Source: Aliiroseovarius sp. Z3 (lineage in GTDB: Bacteria; Pseudomonadota; Alphaproteobacteria; Rhodobacterales; Rhodobacteraceae). From it: DNA of 64,000 bases. The stretch spans positions 186,001 through 250,000 of the forward strand of contig NZ_JAFMZK010000005.1 of NCBI RefSeq assembly GCF_029105185.1. Direction: 5' to 3'. Shown here piece after piece: positions 52,359 through 62,878 of this stretch. The notes beneath the pieces were generated by a model. The model was not told the origin of the DNA, made no database searches, and saw nothing but the letters and a program-made list of their open reading frames with translations. Every line of letters begins with the position of its first letter. The first letter of the stretch is position 1. The translations under genes and the position numbers were made by a program.

Positions 52359-53558
52359 ATGACACTTTGTTTCGGACGTCCCTATGTCGCCATTCCTGGG
52401 CCGTCAGTCATACCGGATCGTGTGCTGCGCGCGATGCACCGACCCGGACCGAACATCTATGAAGGCGAGCTGGTTGAGATGATGCCAGCATTGATCGGCG
52501 ACCTTAAGGCGGTGGCACGCACCCGGCATAACGTTGCAATTTACATTGCCAATGGTCATGGCGCGTGGGAGGCTGCCCTGTCCAACGTAATTGGCCCCGG
52601 CGATACGGTCCTGTCACTGTGTACCGGGCGGTTCGGGCACGGCTGGACCGAGATGGCCGAGGCACTAGGCGTGCACGTTCAAATCGAAGATTTTGGTATG
52701 CGCACGCCTGTTGATCCGAACCGGGTCGAGACCGCGTTGCGGGCCGATCCAGACCATCGGATCCGTGCTGTCTTGCTGACTCACGTGGATACATCGACAT
52801 CGATCAAGAACGATGTGGCCGAAGTCCGTGCTGCAATGGATGCAGCGGGTCATCCGGCACTGCTGATGGTCGATTGCATCGCATCCATCGGTTGCGATCA
52901 GTTCGAAATGGACGGCTGGGGCGCTGATGTCGCGGTCGCTGCATCGCAAAAGGGGCTGATGGTGCCGCCGGGTATGGCGTTTGTGTTTTTCAGCGACAAG
53001 GCCGCACAAGTGCGCAAAGGAATGACCCGCGTTTCCCGCTACTGGGATTGGAGCGATCGGGCCGACCCGGAACTGTTCTACCAGTATTTTGGCGGCACCG
53101 CCCCGACGCATCACCTATACGGGTTGCGAGAGGCGCTGGATATGATCGCCGAGGAAGGCGGGATTGAAGCTGTCTGGGCACGTCATTCCCATCTGGCCCG
53201 CGCGATCTGGGCGGCGTTTGATTGCTGGGCTGCCTCCGGCCCGCTGGAAATGAACGTGAAAGATCCTGCTCATCGTTCCTGCGCGGTTACGTCACTTCGC
53301 ATCGGTGCCCCCCATGGTACGGCGCTGCGGCGCTGGACCGAAGAAAAGACGGGCGTAACATTGGGGATCGGGCTGGGCATGCAATCAGATGACGATCCGA
53401 ATGCCGACGGCTTCTTTCGGCTGGGCCATATGGGACATGTAAATGCACCGATGGTCATGGGGGCGCTGTCTTCCATCCAATCGGGTTTGATGGCGCTGAA
53501 CATCGCGCATGGGGCGGGCGCGCTCGAGGCTGCTGCGCAAGTGATCTCCGAGGCTTAA
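52359..53558 (+). CDS. class V aminotransferase, alanine/serine-glyoxylate type
   Basis: 399 residues. FGRPYVAIPGPSVIPDRVLR at the start, ANGHGAWEAALSNVIGPGD near 61, LMVDCIASIGCDQFEMDGWG near 168 and the PLP lysine in AASQKGLMVPPGMAF near 198. It would make glycine from glyoxylate with serine or alanine as donor, used in the serine cycle or photorespiration-like salvage. ATG 52359 is set by homology; the longer frame covers the divergent phosphatase start. Its stop overlaps that of the convergent hisC-like gene. Confidence 0.87.
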   Translation: MTLCFGRPYVAIPGPSVIPDRVLRAMHRPGPNIYEGELVEMMPALIGDLKAVARTRHNVAIYIANGHGAWEAALSNVIGPGDTVLSLCTGRFGHGWTEMAEALGVHVQIEDFGMRTPVDPNRVETALRADPDHRIRAVLLTHVDTSTSIKNDVAEVRAAMDAAGHPALLMVDCIASIGCDQFEMDGWGADVAVAASQKGLMVPPGMAFVFFSDKAAQVRKGMTRVSRYWDWSDRADPELFYQYFGGTAPTHHLYGLREALDMIAEEGGIEAVWARHSHLARAIWAAFDCWAASGPLEMNVKDPAHRSCAVTSLRIGAPHGTALRRWTEEKTGVTLGIGLGMQSDDDPNADGFFRLGHMGHVNAPMVMGALSSIQSGLMALNIAHGAGALEAAAQVISEA

Positions 53559-54667
53559 CCGCGCGCCGTCGCAAGGGCGCTGGGCAAGGCCGCTGCGAAA
53601 ATTTCCAACTCCTCGGGGCGTCCGGCGGAGACGCGAATGCATCTGCTTTGCGGACTGGCAAACGGCATGCGCACAAAGACATCCTGGGCGATCAGCGCCT
53701 CCAGCACCGCTCGGGCAAACGCGCCGTCCCCGCCACAATCGACAGAAACGAAGTTGGTGGCCGAGGGCAGGGTGGTCAGGTTGTTTCCCCGCGCAATATC
53801 GGCAATTCGGCGTTTTGCGTCCGCCACATTGGTAACTGTCCGGTGAAGATAGTCCTGATCCTGCAAGGCCGCTAGCGCGCCTGCCTGGCTAATTCGGCAC
53901 ATTCCGAAATGGTTGCGAATTTTGTGGAACGCGGTGATCAGTTCCCGCGCGCCAATTCCATATCCGATGCGCGCCCCGGCCATCCCATAGGCCTTTGAAA
54001 ACGTCCGCATGCGGATCACGCGTGGATCGTCCGCCACAAGATCCGGGGCCGTTCCGTCCGGCGCAAACTCGACATACGCTTCGTCGAGGACAAGCAGGCA
54101 CCCTTCCGGCACCGCATCAATCATGCGCTGCATGGTGGCTGCATCGTGCCAAGTCCCCATCGGGTTGTCTGGATTCGCGATATAGATCAGTTTTGCACCG
54201 ACCTCAGCCGCCCGGGCGATCAATGCGGCCGGGTCCTCTCGGTCGTCCACATAGGGTACCGTCTCGATCCGTCCACCAAATCCCGCGACATGATAGTTGA
54301 ACGTGGGATACGCGCCCTGCGAAGTGACGACGACATCACCCGGACCGATGATCAGACGCGTAAGATAGCCCAACAACCCGTCGATCCCTTCACCAACCAT
54401 GATGTTGTCGGCTGAGATACCAAGATGCTCGGCCAAAGCGGTGCGCAGATCAAAATTCTCGGGGTCGCCATATTTCCACACGTCGCGCGCGGCCTGCGCC
54501 ATGGCATTGATCGCTTTAGGGGACGGCCCAAAGGCGTTTTCATTCGCCCCCAACCGCGCCGCGAATGCACGACCACGCGCACGTTCCTGTGTTTCTGGCC
54601 CGACAAACGGGACGGAGGCGGGAAGGCTGTCAGCAAGCGGGGTCAGGCGGGCATAGGTCTTTGTCAT
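53555..54667 (-). CDS. HisC-like class I/II aminotransferase
   Basis: 370 residues. LGANENAFGPSPKAINAMAQ near 40, YGDPENFDLRTALAEHLGI near 66, YIANPDNPMGTW near 165, LDEAYVEFAP near 193 and the PLP lysine in TFSKAYGMAGARIGYG near 224. It fits histidinol-phosphate or aromatic aminotransferases; with no his genes nearby, the substrate is open. Confidence 0.86.
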   Translation of the reverse strand: MTKTYARLTPLADSLPASVPFVGPETQERARGRAFAARLGANENAFGPSPKAINAMAQAARDVWKYGDPENFDLRTALAEHLGISADNIMVGEGIDGLLGYLTRLIIGPGDVVVTSQGAYPTFNYHVAGFGGRIETVPYVDDREDPAALIARAAEVGAKLIYIANPDNPMGTWHDAATMQRMIDAVPEGCLLVLDEAYVEFAPDGTAPDLVADDPRVIRMRTFSKAYGMAGARIGYGIGARELITAFHKIRNHFGMCRISQAGALAALQDQDYLHRTVTNVADAKRRIADIARGNNLTTLPSATNFVSVDCGGDGAFARAVLEALIAQDVFVRMPFASPQSRCIRVSAGRPEELEIFAAALPSALATARG

Positions 54668-54762
54668 ACGAGCGTTAGAGCAGGGCGGGTCGCCGTCTAC
54701 AAGGTTGAAATCTGCACCATGATCCCCATCTGAACGGTGTGATAACGAGTGGAGGGTGACAT

Positions 54763-54939
54763 ATGCCCAAGTTGAACAGACGCCTGTTTCTGACCGGCGC
54801 GGTCGCAGTCGGGGCCACGCGTGGCTTACCGCAAATCGCCACCAAGGCAGCGAACGCGCCCCCGATGCGCTGGGTGCTGACGCTCGTCTATGATAAGTCG
54901 CTGGGCATGATGCGGGCCGTGGAGCGCCTTGTCCCCTAA
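54763..54939 (+). CDS. 58-residue protein with Tat signal
   Basis: Opens MPKLNRRLFLTGAVAVGATR, a twin-arginine motif (NRRLFLTG) and hydrophobic core, followed by only 36 residues ending MMRAVERLVP. GGAGGGTGA lies 7 bases before ATG 54763, an unusually strong ribosome-binding site. It is either a very small exported protein or the truncated start of a longer Tat protein. Too short for a usual gene-finder limit. Confidence 0.65.
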   Translation: MPKLNRRLFLTGAVAVGATRGLPQIATKAANAPPMRWVLTLVYDKSLGMMRAVERLVP

Positions 54940-54942
54940 GGC

Positions 54943-55030
54943 TTCTTCTGGCCCAAAATATCCCGGGGTAGAGCCAAATCGCTGATTTGGCTCGAAGGGG
55001 CGGCGCCCCTCAGGCTCACAACGTGAGCCT
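54943..55030. repeat. intergenic hairpin repeat, reversed copy of the 15610 element
   Basis: Contains TTCTTCTGGCCCAAAATATCCCGGGG, here in pieces: TTCTTCTGGC and AATATCCCGGGG, then GAGCCAAATC (54971-54980) pairing with GATTTGGCTC (54984-54993), GGGGCGGCGCCCC (54997-55009), and AGGCTCAC (55012-55019) pairing with GTGAGCCT (55023-55030). It separates the Tat ORF from valS and probably terminates both. Confidence 0.75.
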
Positions 55031-55051
55031 TCCCCCTATTGGCACCCGCAA

Positions 55052-58000
55052 TCAGATTTCGCGAAGCCGTGCCAGCGCCGCATTCAGCGTCGCCTCTTCT
55101 TCTTCACGCGCTGCAAGGTTTTCCTGCGCCTCTTCCACCACTTCAGGCGGTGCATTCTCGGCGAATTTCGGGTTCTTCAGACGCCCTCGCAACCCGCCGA
55201 TTTCCTTGCCCAGTTTGCCCAGAGATTTCTCAAGCCGCGCGATTTCTTCGTCCACGTCGATAATGTCGGCCAAGGGCAGGGCGAATATACCGCCTGCAAC
55301 GGCAATGGTGATCGAGCCTTTGGGCAGGTCCGCCATTTCGGTCATGCTGTCGATCCGCGCCATGCGTCGGATCATCACCTCGTTGTTGGTCCAAGCCGTG
55401 CGACCGGTCTCATCCAACTCTTGCAGGATCAGCGGCACTTTCAGCCCGGCGGGCACATGCATTTGCGCGCGGGCGGAACGGATATTTTCGATCAGCGAAA
55501 TCACCCAGTTCATCTCGCGCGCGGCAGCTTCATCCGTCAATTCAGCGCCATAGTCCGGCCAATCGGCGTGGATCAGCATCGTGTCGCGCTCTGCGATCTG
55601 CCCCCAAAGCTCTTCCGTGATAAACGGCATGATCGGGTGCAGCATGATCAGACATTGGTCAATCACCCAAGCCATAGTGGCGCGGGTTTCGGCCAATATT
55701 GCCTCATCCTCTGAATTCAGAAGCGGCTTAGCAAATTCGACATACCAGTCGCACACCTTGCCCCAAACAAAGGCATAGAGCCCGTTCGCCGCATCGTTGA
55801 AGCGATAGGCGGTCAATGCCTCGTCCAGTTCCACACGCGCGGACGCGGTTTCCGAGACGATCCAGCGATTTACTGTCTGCGTCGGGTTTTTGGGGTCAAA
55901 ATCGGCGACGGGCTTGCATTCGTTCATTTCTGCGAAACGGGCGGCGTTCCACAGCTTGGTGCCGAAGTTGCGATAGCCCGCGATGCGATCCTTGGAAAGC
56001 TTCAACACGCCCCCGATCGAGGCCATGGCGGTGTTGGTAAACCGCAAAGCGTCTGCGCCGAATTCGTCAATGATCTCGAGCGGGTCGATCACATTGCCCG
56101 TGGTCTTGGACATTTTCTTGCCCTTCTCGTCACGGACCAGCCCGTGCAGATAGACCGTGTGGAACGGGTTCTTGTGGCAGACAGCCTGAGACATCATCAT
56201 CATGCGCGCAACCCAGAAGAACAGGATGTCCTGACCCGTGATCAGCACGTCACCGGGGAAGAAGCGGTTAAGTTCGTCGGTGTCCTGCGGCCAGCCCAGC
56301 GTGCCGAAGGGCCAGAGGCCGGACGAGAACCACGTGTCCAGCACGTCGGGGTCGCGGACCAGCTCGACCATCGCGTAGTTTCCGTGCTCATCGTTGAAGA
56401 CAAGTCCCCGGTTAATGTTCAGAACCGTTTCGACCAGGCCATCCTCTTCTTCTGCAAGCGAGACCTCAATTGGGCCAAGCAATCCGCGATAGTACGCTTT
56501 TGCTTTTTCCAGTGCTTCGTGTCCTGTCGCGGCGCAGAATGGGATAAGCCCGGTTGTGATTTCGCCAGCTTCATCGAATTTCGGACCGTACCAAACCGGC
56601 ACCTGATGCCCCCACCAGAGCTGTCGGGAAATGCACCACGGCTCGATATTCTCCAGCCAATGATAGAAGGTCTTCTCGCCGCTTTCGGGCAGAATTTTCA
56701 CATCGCCATTGCGGACGGCGTCCAGCGCGGGGCCGGCGATTTTCTCGGCGTCCACGAACCACTGGTCGGTCAGCATCGGTTCGATCACCACGTTCGAGCG
56801 GTCGCCGAAGGGCTGCATGATCGGCTTGTTTTCGACATACGGCACGGTCTCGGTGACTTGGGTCTCGTTGCCGTCGTCATCCTTCTCAACCCGCGTGACG
56901 TCGTGCGTCACAGCCAGACCCTCGGCGGTGATCTGATCGACCACCAGCTTGCGGGCCTCGAACCGGTCAAGCCCGCGGAATTCATCCGGGACAAGGTTCA
57001 TCGCGGCGATCTTCGCCTCGTCGAACCCTTCCTCACCATTGGCAATGCGCTGGGCAGTTGCGGCTTCGTCTGCATAGGGCAGGCCATCGGCCCGCATATG
57101 CCCGCGCGTGTCCATTAGCGAATACATCGGGATGCCGCCGCGCTTGGCGACCTGATAGTCGTTGAAATCATGCGCGCCGGTGATCTTCACCGCACCCGAC
57201 CCGAAATTCATATCCGGGTATTCGTCGGTGATGATCGGGATCAGGCGGCGATGCTCTTTCGGACCCACGGGGATTTCGCAGAGCTTGCCCACGATGGGCG
57301 CATAGCGTGCGTCGTCCGGGTGCACAGCAACCGCACCGTCACCCAGCATGGTTTCGGGCCGTGTGGTGGCAATCGAGATATAGTCGCGCTCCTCCTCAAG
57401 CACGACATTCCCGTCCTCGTCCTTCTCGACATAGGTATAGGTCGCGCCATCGGCCAGCGGGTATTTGAAGTGCCACATGTGGCCGGGGGTCTCGATATTC
57501 TCGACCTCAAGGTCCGAAATGGCGGTTTCGAAATGCGGGTCCCAGTTGACCAGTCGCTTGCCGCGATAGATCAGGCCCTTGTCGTACATGTCGACGAAGA
57601 CTTTCAGAACGGCGTCATGGAAGTTGGCCGAGTTCTCGTGCCCAATACGCGGATCACCCGGCGCACCGGCCATGGTGAAGGCGTTGCGTGACCAGTCGCA
57701 GGTGGATCCCAGACGCTTCAACTGGTTGATGATGGTTGAGCCGTATTCGCCCTTCCATTCCCAGACCTTCTCAAGAAACTTTTCGCGCCCAAGATCGCGG
57801 CGACCGGGCTGCTGGGTTTCGGCCAGCATCTTTTCGACCTGCAACTGCGTGGCGATGCCTGCGTGGTCTTGGCCGGGTTGCCACAGCGTGTCAAAGCCCC
57901 GCATCCGGTGCCAGCGGATCAGGATGTCCTGCAGCGTGTTGTTGAACGCATGGCCCACATGCAGCGCGCCCGTCACGTTGGGTGGCGGGATCATGATGGT

Positions 58001-58117
58001 GAAGCTGTCCGCGCCCGGCTTGGCGTTGGCACCGGCCTTGAAGGCGCCGGATTCTTCCCAGTTTTGATAGATGCGCGGCTCGGCGGCGGCTGCGTCGAAA
58101 GTCTTGTCCATGGCCAT
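55052..58117 (-). CDS. valS: valyl-tRNA synthetase
   Basis: 1021 residues. The class I HIGH motif appears as [16 protein letters not shown] near 47 and KMSKS as [14 protein letters not shown] near 670. A CP1 editing domain lies between, and the C-terminal coiled coil ([20 protein letters not shown]) closes the protein. It charges tRNA-Val and edits Thr. Confidence 0.97.
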   Translation of the reverse strand: MAMDKTFDAAAAEPRIYQNWEESGAFKAGANAKPGADSFTIMIPPPNVTGALHVGHAFNNTLQDILIRWHRMRGFDTLWQPGQDHAGIATQLQVEKMLAETQQPGRRDLGREKFLEKVWEWKGEYGSTIINQLKRLGSTCDWSRNAFTMAGAPGDPRIGHENSANFHDAVLKVFVDMYDKGLIYRGKRLVNWDPHFETAISDLEVENIETPGHMWHFKYPLADGATYTYVEKDEDGNVVLEEERDYISIATTRPETMLGDGAVAVHPDDARYAPIVGKLCEIPVGPKEHRRLIPIITDEYPDMNFGSGAVKITGAHDFNDYQVAKRGGIPMYSLMDTRGHMRADGLPYADEAATAQRIANGEEGFDEAKIAAMNLVPDEFRGLDRFEARKLVVDQITAEGLAVTHDVTRVEKDDDGNETQVTETVPYVENKPIMQPFGDRSNVVIEPMLTDQWFVDAEKIAGPALDAVRNGDVKILPESGEKTFYHWLENIEPWCISRQLWWGHQVPVWYGPKFDEAGEITTGLIPFCAATGHEALEKAKAYYRGLLGPIEVSLAEEEDGLVETVLNINRGLVFNDEHGNYAMVELVRDPDVLDTWFSSGLWPFGTLGWPQDTDELNRFFPGDVLITGQDILFFWVARMMMMSQAVCHKNPFHTVYLHGLVRDEKGKKMSKTTGNVIDPLEIIDEFGADALRFTNTAMASIGGVLKLSKDRIAGYRNFGTKLWNAARFAEMNECKPVADFDPKNPTQTVNRWIVSETASARVELDEALTAYRFNDAANGLYAFVWGKVCDWYVEFAKPLLNSEDEAILAETRATMAWVIDQCLIMLHPIMPFITEELWGQIAERDTMLIHADWPDYGAELTDEAAAREMNWVISLIENIRSARAQMHVPAGLKVPLILQELDETGRTAWTNNEVMIRRMARIDSMTEMADLPKGSITIAVAGGIFALPLADIIDVDEEIARLEKSLGKLGKEIGGLRGRLKNPKFAENAPPEVVEEAQENLAAREEEEATLNAALARLREI

Positions 58118-58186
58118 GGTTTCGTCCCAAGTCGTATGAGTTCAAGACCGTTTACCCAAGACAGCGACAAAGGGAAAGCCCAGCCA

Positions 58187-58219
58187 TAAAAGACAACGCC
58201 CGAGCGATGGCCCGGGCGT
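58187..58219 (-). terminator. terminator of the autotransporter gene
   Basis: ACGCCCG (58196-58202) pairs with CGGGCGT (58213-58219); the minus-strand tail reads TGTCTTTT. Confidence 0.75.
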
Positions 58220-58243
58220 CGAATGAACGTTCTTTTGCGAAGA

Positions 58244-60382
58244 TCAGAAATCCATCTGATAGCCGATGGTTGCCATCACTGATGGCTTGTCCGCATAGGG
58301 TGTTTGATGCACCCCAAGACCCAGATCATAGCTGCGCCCATTGCCCAGCATGTGGGTGTACCGGGCTTCGGCAAACAGCCGGTTCTTATTCTCAAGCGCC
58401 GGGCCAGCCACCGCGAAACTCGTCATGCCCGGAATGGCACTGGTGCCCGACACGGTGTCGGCGGAACGCGTCAGATCCCATTCAACACCGGCCGTCAGTC
58501 GCACAGCGCCTGCTTGTGAAACCGGAAGGCGCAGATCGGCACCTAGCGTGGCGGTTGTCGCGCTGACCTCGTAGTCATCATAGGTCACGGGAAAAGCCAC
58601 AGCCCCTGTTTCCGTATACCCATCGCGTTGAACAGACGAGCGGGTGACGCGCAGGAACGGCGTAACCAGCGCGGTCCCGCGTTGCATACCATAGCCAAGC
58701 TCGATCGAGGTTGCATGGGCGCTCATGTCGGCGGTGCCTGTCCCGCGTTCGGTGTTTGGAAGGGCGGTGGACCGGGTGATGTCCACCTGGGCCGCAGAAC
58801 GCGCTGTGGCGAGTTTCCAGTTCAGCCCCTCGGTGGCTGGATGCCCGCCTTGCAGATAGATGCCAAAGGTGCGGAAATTTCCGTCTATTCCAAACCCGGT
58901 CAGTGTGTCGTCATCCTTGCCAAGTCCGAACGAGCCGCCGAAAGACAAGTTGTCGGACAGCGCGGTTGCGGCAATCAAACCGGCAAGCGCGGTGTCATTG
59001 CCATCACGATTGTTTGCTGCACCTGCTGTAACCTTGATCGAATAGGGGCGACCCAGCCCGGTTTTGCTGCGTTGTCCGCTGGCGCCATCGACGGGCAGTT
59101 CAAGCGATTGGCCAAGGGTGAACTGGACCAGTTTGTCCATGTAATGCGCGCCTGCCGCCTGTTCGGCAGCGTTGTTAGACACTTGCGTCAGGGTGTTGAT
59201 ATGATCCAGCATCGTGCCACCGGGTTTTACGGCATCGCGCCATATGAAACCGCGTGAATCGCCCGCGTCATTGCTGGCCACACCAACCACGACAGAGCCG
59301 TCGGCACTGATCCCGTTCGCAAACGAGGTTCCGGTGTTGCCCGTGGTCAAATCGCCCAGATCCTGTGCCACGCCGTTTTCGTCCCAGCGCAATGCGCGAT
59401 ACCCCGGTGTCGTCGAATAGCGGGCAGCGCCCGCGACATACGAGCCATCCTGACTGGCGGCGTTGGCGAGCGAGAAGACCACATTCGCCTCATCCGTCGA
59501 AGCCAGTTGAACCATACCAGTGCCAGCACTCCAGCGGAAAGCGCGCTGTCCTGTCACCGACGGTGCGACCGATTGGCCGACGACCACAAGCCCATCGCCA
59601 CTGACGCCATTGGCGCGGCTTGACCCTGTGGCACCACCGATGGTGCCCAGATCGGTGATGGCCCCGCCAACCACGGCGCGGAACGCGTGAATTGCTGTCG
59701 CCGTTGTCGCCCGACCGACAACGACGCCGCCATTGTCGCTGATGTCGTATCCATATGTGTCACCGCCCGCGACCAGGCTGGGCAAGGTGACAAAGGTATT
59801 TGTCGCGCGCGTCCAGACAAAGGCGCGATCATACGGGGCAGGGTCCGTTGGCGTAGCGGGCGGCGGTGTCGCGCCACCATTGTCATAGATGGTGCCGACA
59901 ATCCGCGTGCCATCTGCGCTGATGTCGTTTGCCTCGCCATAAACGCCTGCGCTGATTGGAATATTCACAACGCCGGTGGCCTGCGTCCAATAAAACATTG
60001 TTGGCAAGCCGCCCGTCCACGACACGCCAGAGATAACCGATCCGTCCTGGCTTGCTCCGGTGGCAAAACTGAAATCACCAATGGCGGGGGCAAGATCGAC
60101 AAGTGTACCCCCCACATAGGCAAATGCCCGTGGGACGGTACCCGAGTCCGATGCGTTGCCGACAACCACTGACCCGTCGGCAGACACATCCACTGCATCG
60201 GATGCCGTTACCAAAGCCCCATCATCAAAGGTTGGAATTTCTTCCATGGTCGGAGACGACGTCTGCGCAAACACCGGATGCGCCGTCAGCGCCAGCGTTG
60301 ATACGATCGCAAACCGTCGCGCGTTGGTGCTGATTTTGAATGTTGAGCGATGTGATGCCCGATCCTCGGAATAGTTTTTCAT
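58244..60382 (-). CDS. autotransporter with HAF-type repeats
   Basis: 712 residues. Signal peptide ending near HPVFAQ|TSS, then a passenger of repeats of about 45 residues with the core DISADGxxVVG (DVSADGSVVVGNASDSG, GVSGDGLVVVGQS, GISADGSVVVGVASNDAG), each giving beta-propeller-like blades. From about 440 a beta-barrel autotransporter domain ends in VMATIGYQMDF with the terminal Phe needed for outer membrane assembly. GAGGGGC precedes ATG 60382. Passenger function is unknown. Confidence 0.88.
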   Translation of the reverse strand: MKNYSEDRASHRSTFKISTNARRFAIVSTLALTAHPVFAQTSSPTMEEIPTFDDGALVTASDAVDVSADGSVVVGNASDSGTVPRAFAYVGGTLVDLAPAIGDFSFATGASQDGSVISGVSWTGGLPTMFYWTQATGVVNIPISAGVYGEANDISADGTRIVGTIYDNGGATPPPATPTDPAPYDRAFVWTRATNTFVTLPSLVAGGDTYGYDISDNGGVVVGRATTATAIHAFRAVVGGAITDLGTIGGATGSSRANGVSGDGLVVVGQSVAPSVTGQRAFRWSAGTGMVQLASTDEANVVFSLANAASQDGSYVAGAARYSTTPGYRALRWDENGVAQDLGDLTTGNTGTSFANGISADGSVVVGVASNDAGDSRGFIWRDAVKPGGTMLDHINTLTQVSNNAAEQAAGAHYMDKLVQFTLGQSLELPVDGASGQRSKTGLGRPYSIKVTAGAANNRDGNDTALAGLIAATALSDNLSFGGSFGLGKDDDTLTGFGIDGNFRTFGIYLQGGHPATEGLNWKLATARSAAQVDITRSTALPNTERGTGTADMSAHATSIELGYGMQRGTALVTPFLRVTRSSVQRDGYTETGAVAFPVTYDDYEVSATTATLGADLRLPVSQAGAVRLTAGVEWDLTRSADTVSGTSAIPGMTSFAVAGPALENKNRLFAEARYTHMLGNGRSYDLGLGVHQTPYADKPSVMATIGYQMDF

Positions 60383-60646
60383 TTGCCCCTCGCAACAAAG
60401 AACACACGAGATTCCTGAAGAATGCACGGCCGGCCAACATTGAATAGCTTAGCCTGTATCCGACCCGCGCTGCTCGGTGTTTTTCCAAATATTACCAAAA
60501 TTGCCCAGTCTGGGCGCATAAGATTTAAAAATGCCCTAATAAAGCTGACCGTAGTCGTAAAAAAACAACTAGGCTATGGCCCAAATAATAGCAATACGCT
60601 GTGATTTTCCCTGCAAAACACTCCCGATAAGGTGGAAATTCGGCAT

Positions 60647-62302
<1,656 letters not shown>

Positions 62303-62316
62303 TCAATGCGACGGTT

Positions 62317-62748
62317 CTAGCCCAACCGGTTGATCCGCGTCGAGAGGTGGATCAGACTTTCCGAGCTTTTCACCCCGTCGATTTCGCCAATCGCATCAAG
62401 CGTTTGATCCAGTTCCGCCGTGGATTTCGCGGCAAGTTGAAGGATCATGTCGAACCTGCCTGACGCCGTATGTGCCGTTTCAACCGCTGTCAGGGTCTTC
62501 AGGCGCGCAAGAACGGCCGGGGTCGAACGTGGCTCGATCGCGATCAGAACGGTTGCGCGGATCCGATCGCCACGGGCAGCATCCCCAAGCCGCAGAGCAT
62601 ATCCGGCTATGATGCCTTTTTCTTCCAACCGTTCGATGCGGGCCTGAACAGTCGAGCGGGCAAGCCCCAACCGGCGGGCAAGCGTGGCCACCGGCAGGCG
62701 CGCGTTTCCTTCAAGCTGGGCAAGCAATTCGCGGTCTTTTTCGTCCAT
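62317..62748 (-). CDS. Lrp/AsnC-family transcriptional regulator
   Basis: 143 residues. MDEKDRELLAQLEGNARLPV and RRLGLARSTVQARIERLEEK form the HTH, and a RAM ligand domain follows (TVETAHTASGRFDMILQLAA type). The start at 62748 matches the family opening; no strong ribosome-binding site is seen, and an upstream ATG at 62790 is possible. It is divergent from the ornithine-decarboxylase-family gene, so it probably regulates it. Confidence 0.88.
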   Translation of the reverse strand: MDEKDRELLAQLEGNARLPVATLARRLGLARSTVQARIERLEEKGIIAGYALRLGDAARGDRIRATVLIAIEPRSTPAVLARLKTLTAVETAHTASGRFDMILQLAAKSTAELDQTLDAIGEIDGVKSSESLIHLSTRINRLG

Positions 62749-62833
62749 TTGATTGGTATCCTCGATGTTTCGGCGGAAAATACACGACATATTGTCCGAA
62801 ATGCCACTGGAAATCGACGGCGACTGTTCAGAT

Positions 62834-62865
62834 TCTAAAAGAGCAACGCGAACAGACCTTTTAGA
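62834..62865. promoter_or_regulatory. TCTAAAAG-N16-CTTTTAGA inverted repeat in the lrp/odc intergenic region
   Basis: 8-bp perfect arms at 62834-62841 and 62858-62865, directly upstream of ATG 62879. A candidate binding site for the divergent Lrp-type regulator; the right arm lies close to the ribosome-binding site. Confidence 0.45.
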
Positions 62866-62878
62866 GAAGCGAACGAAC

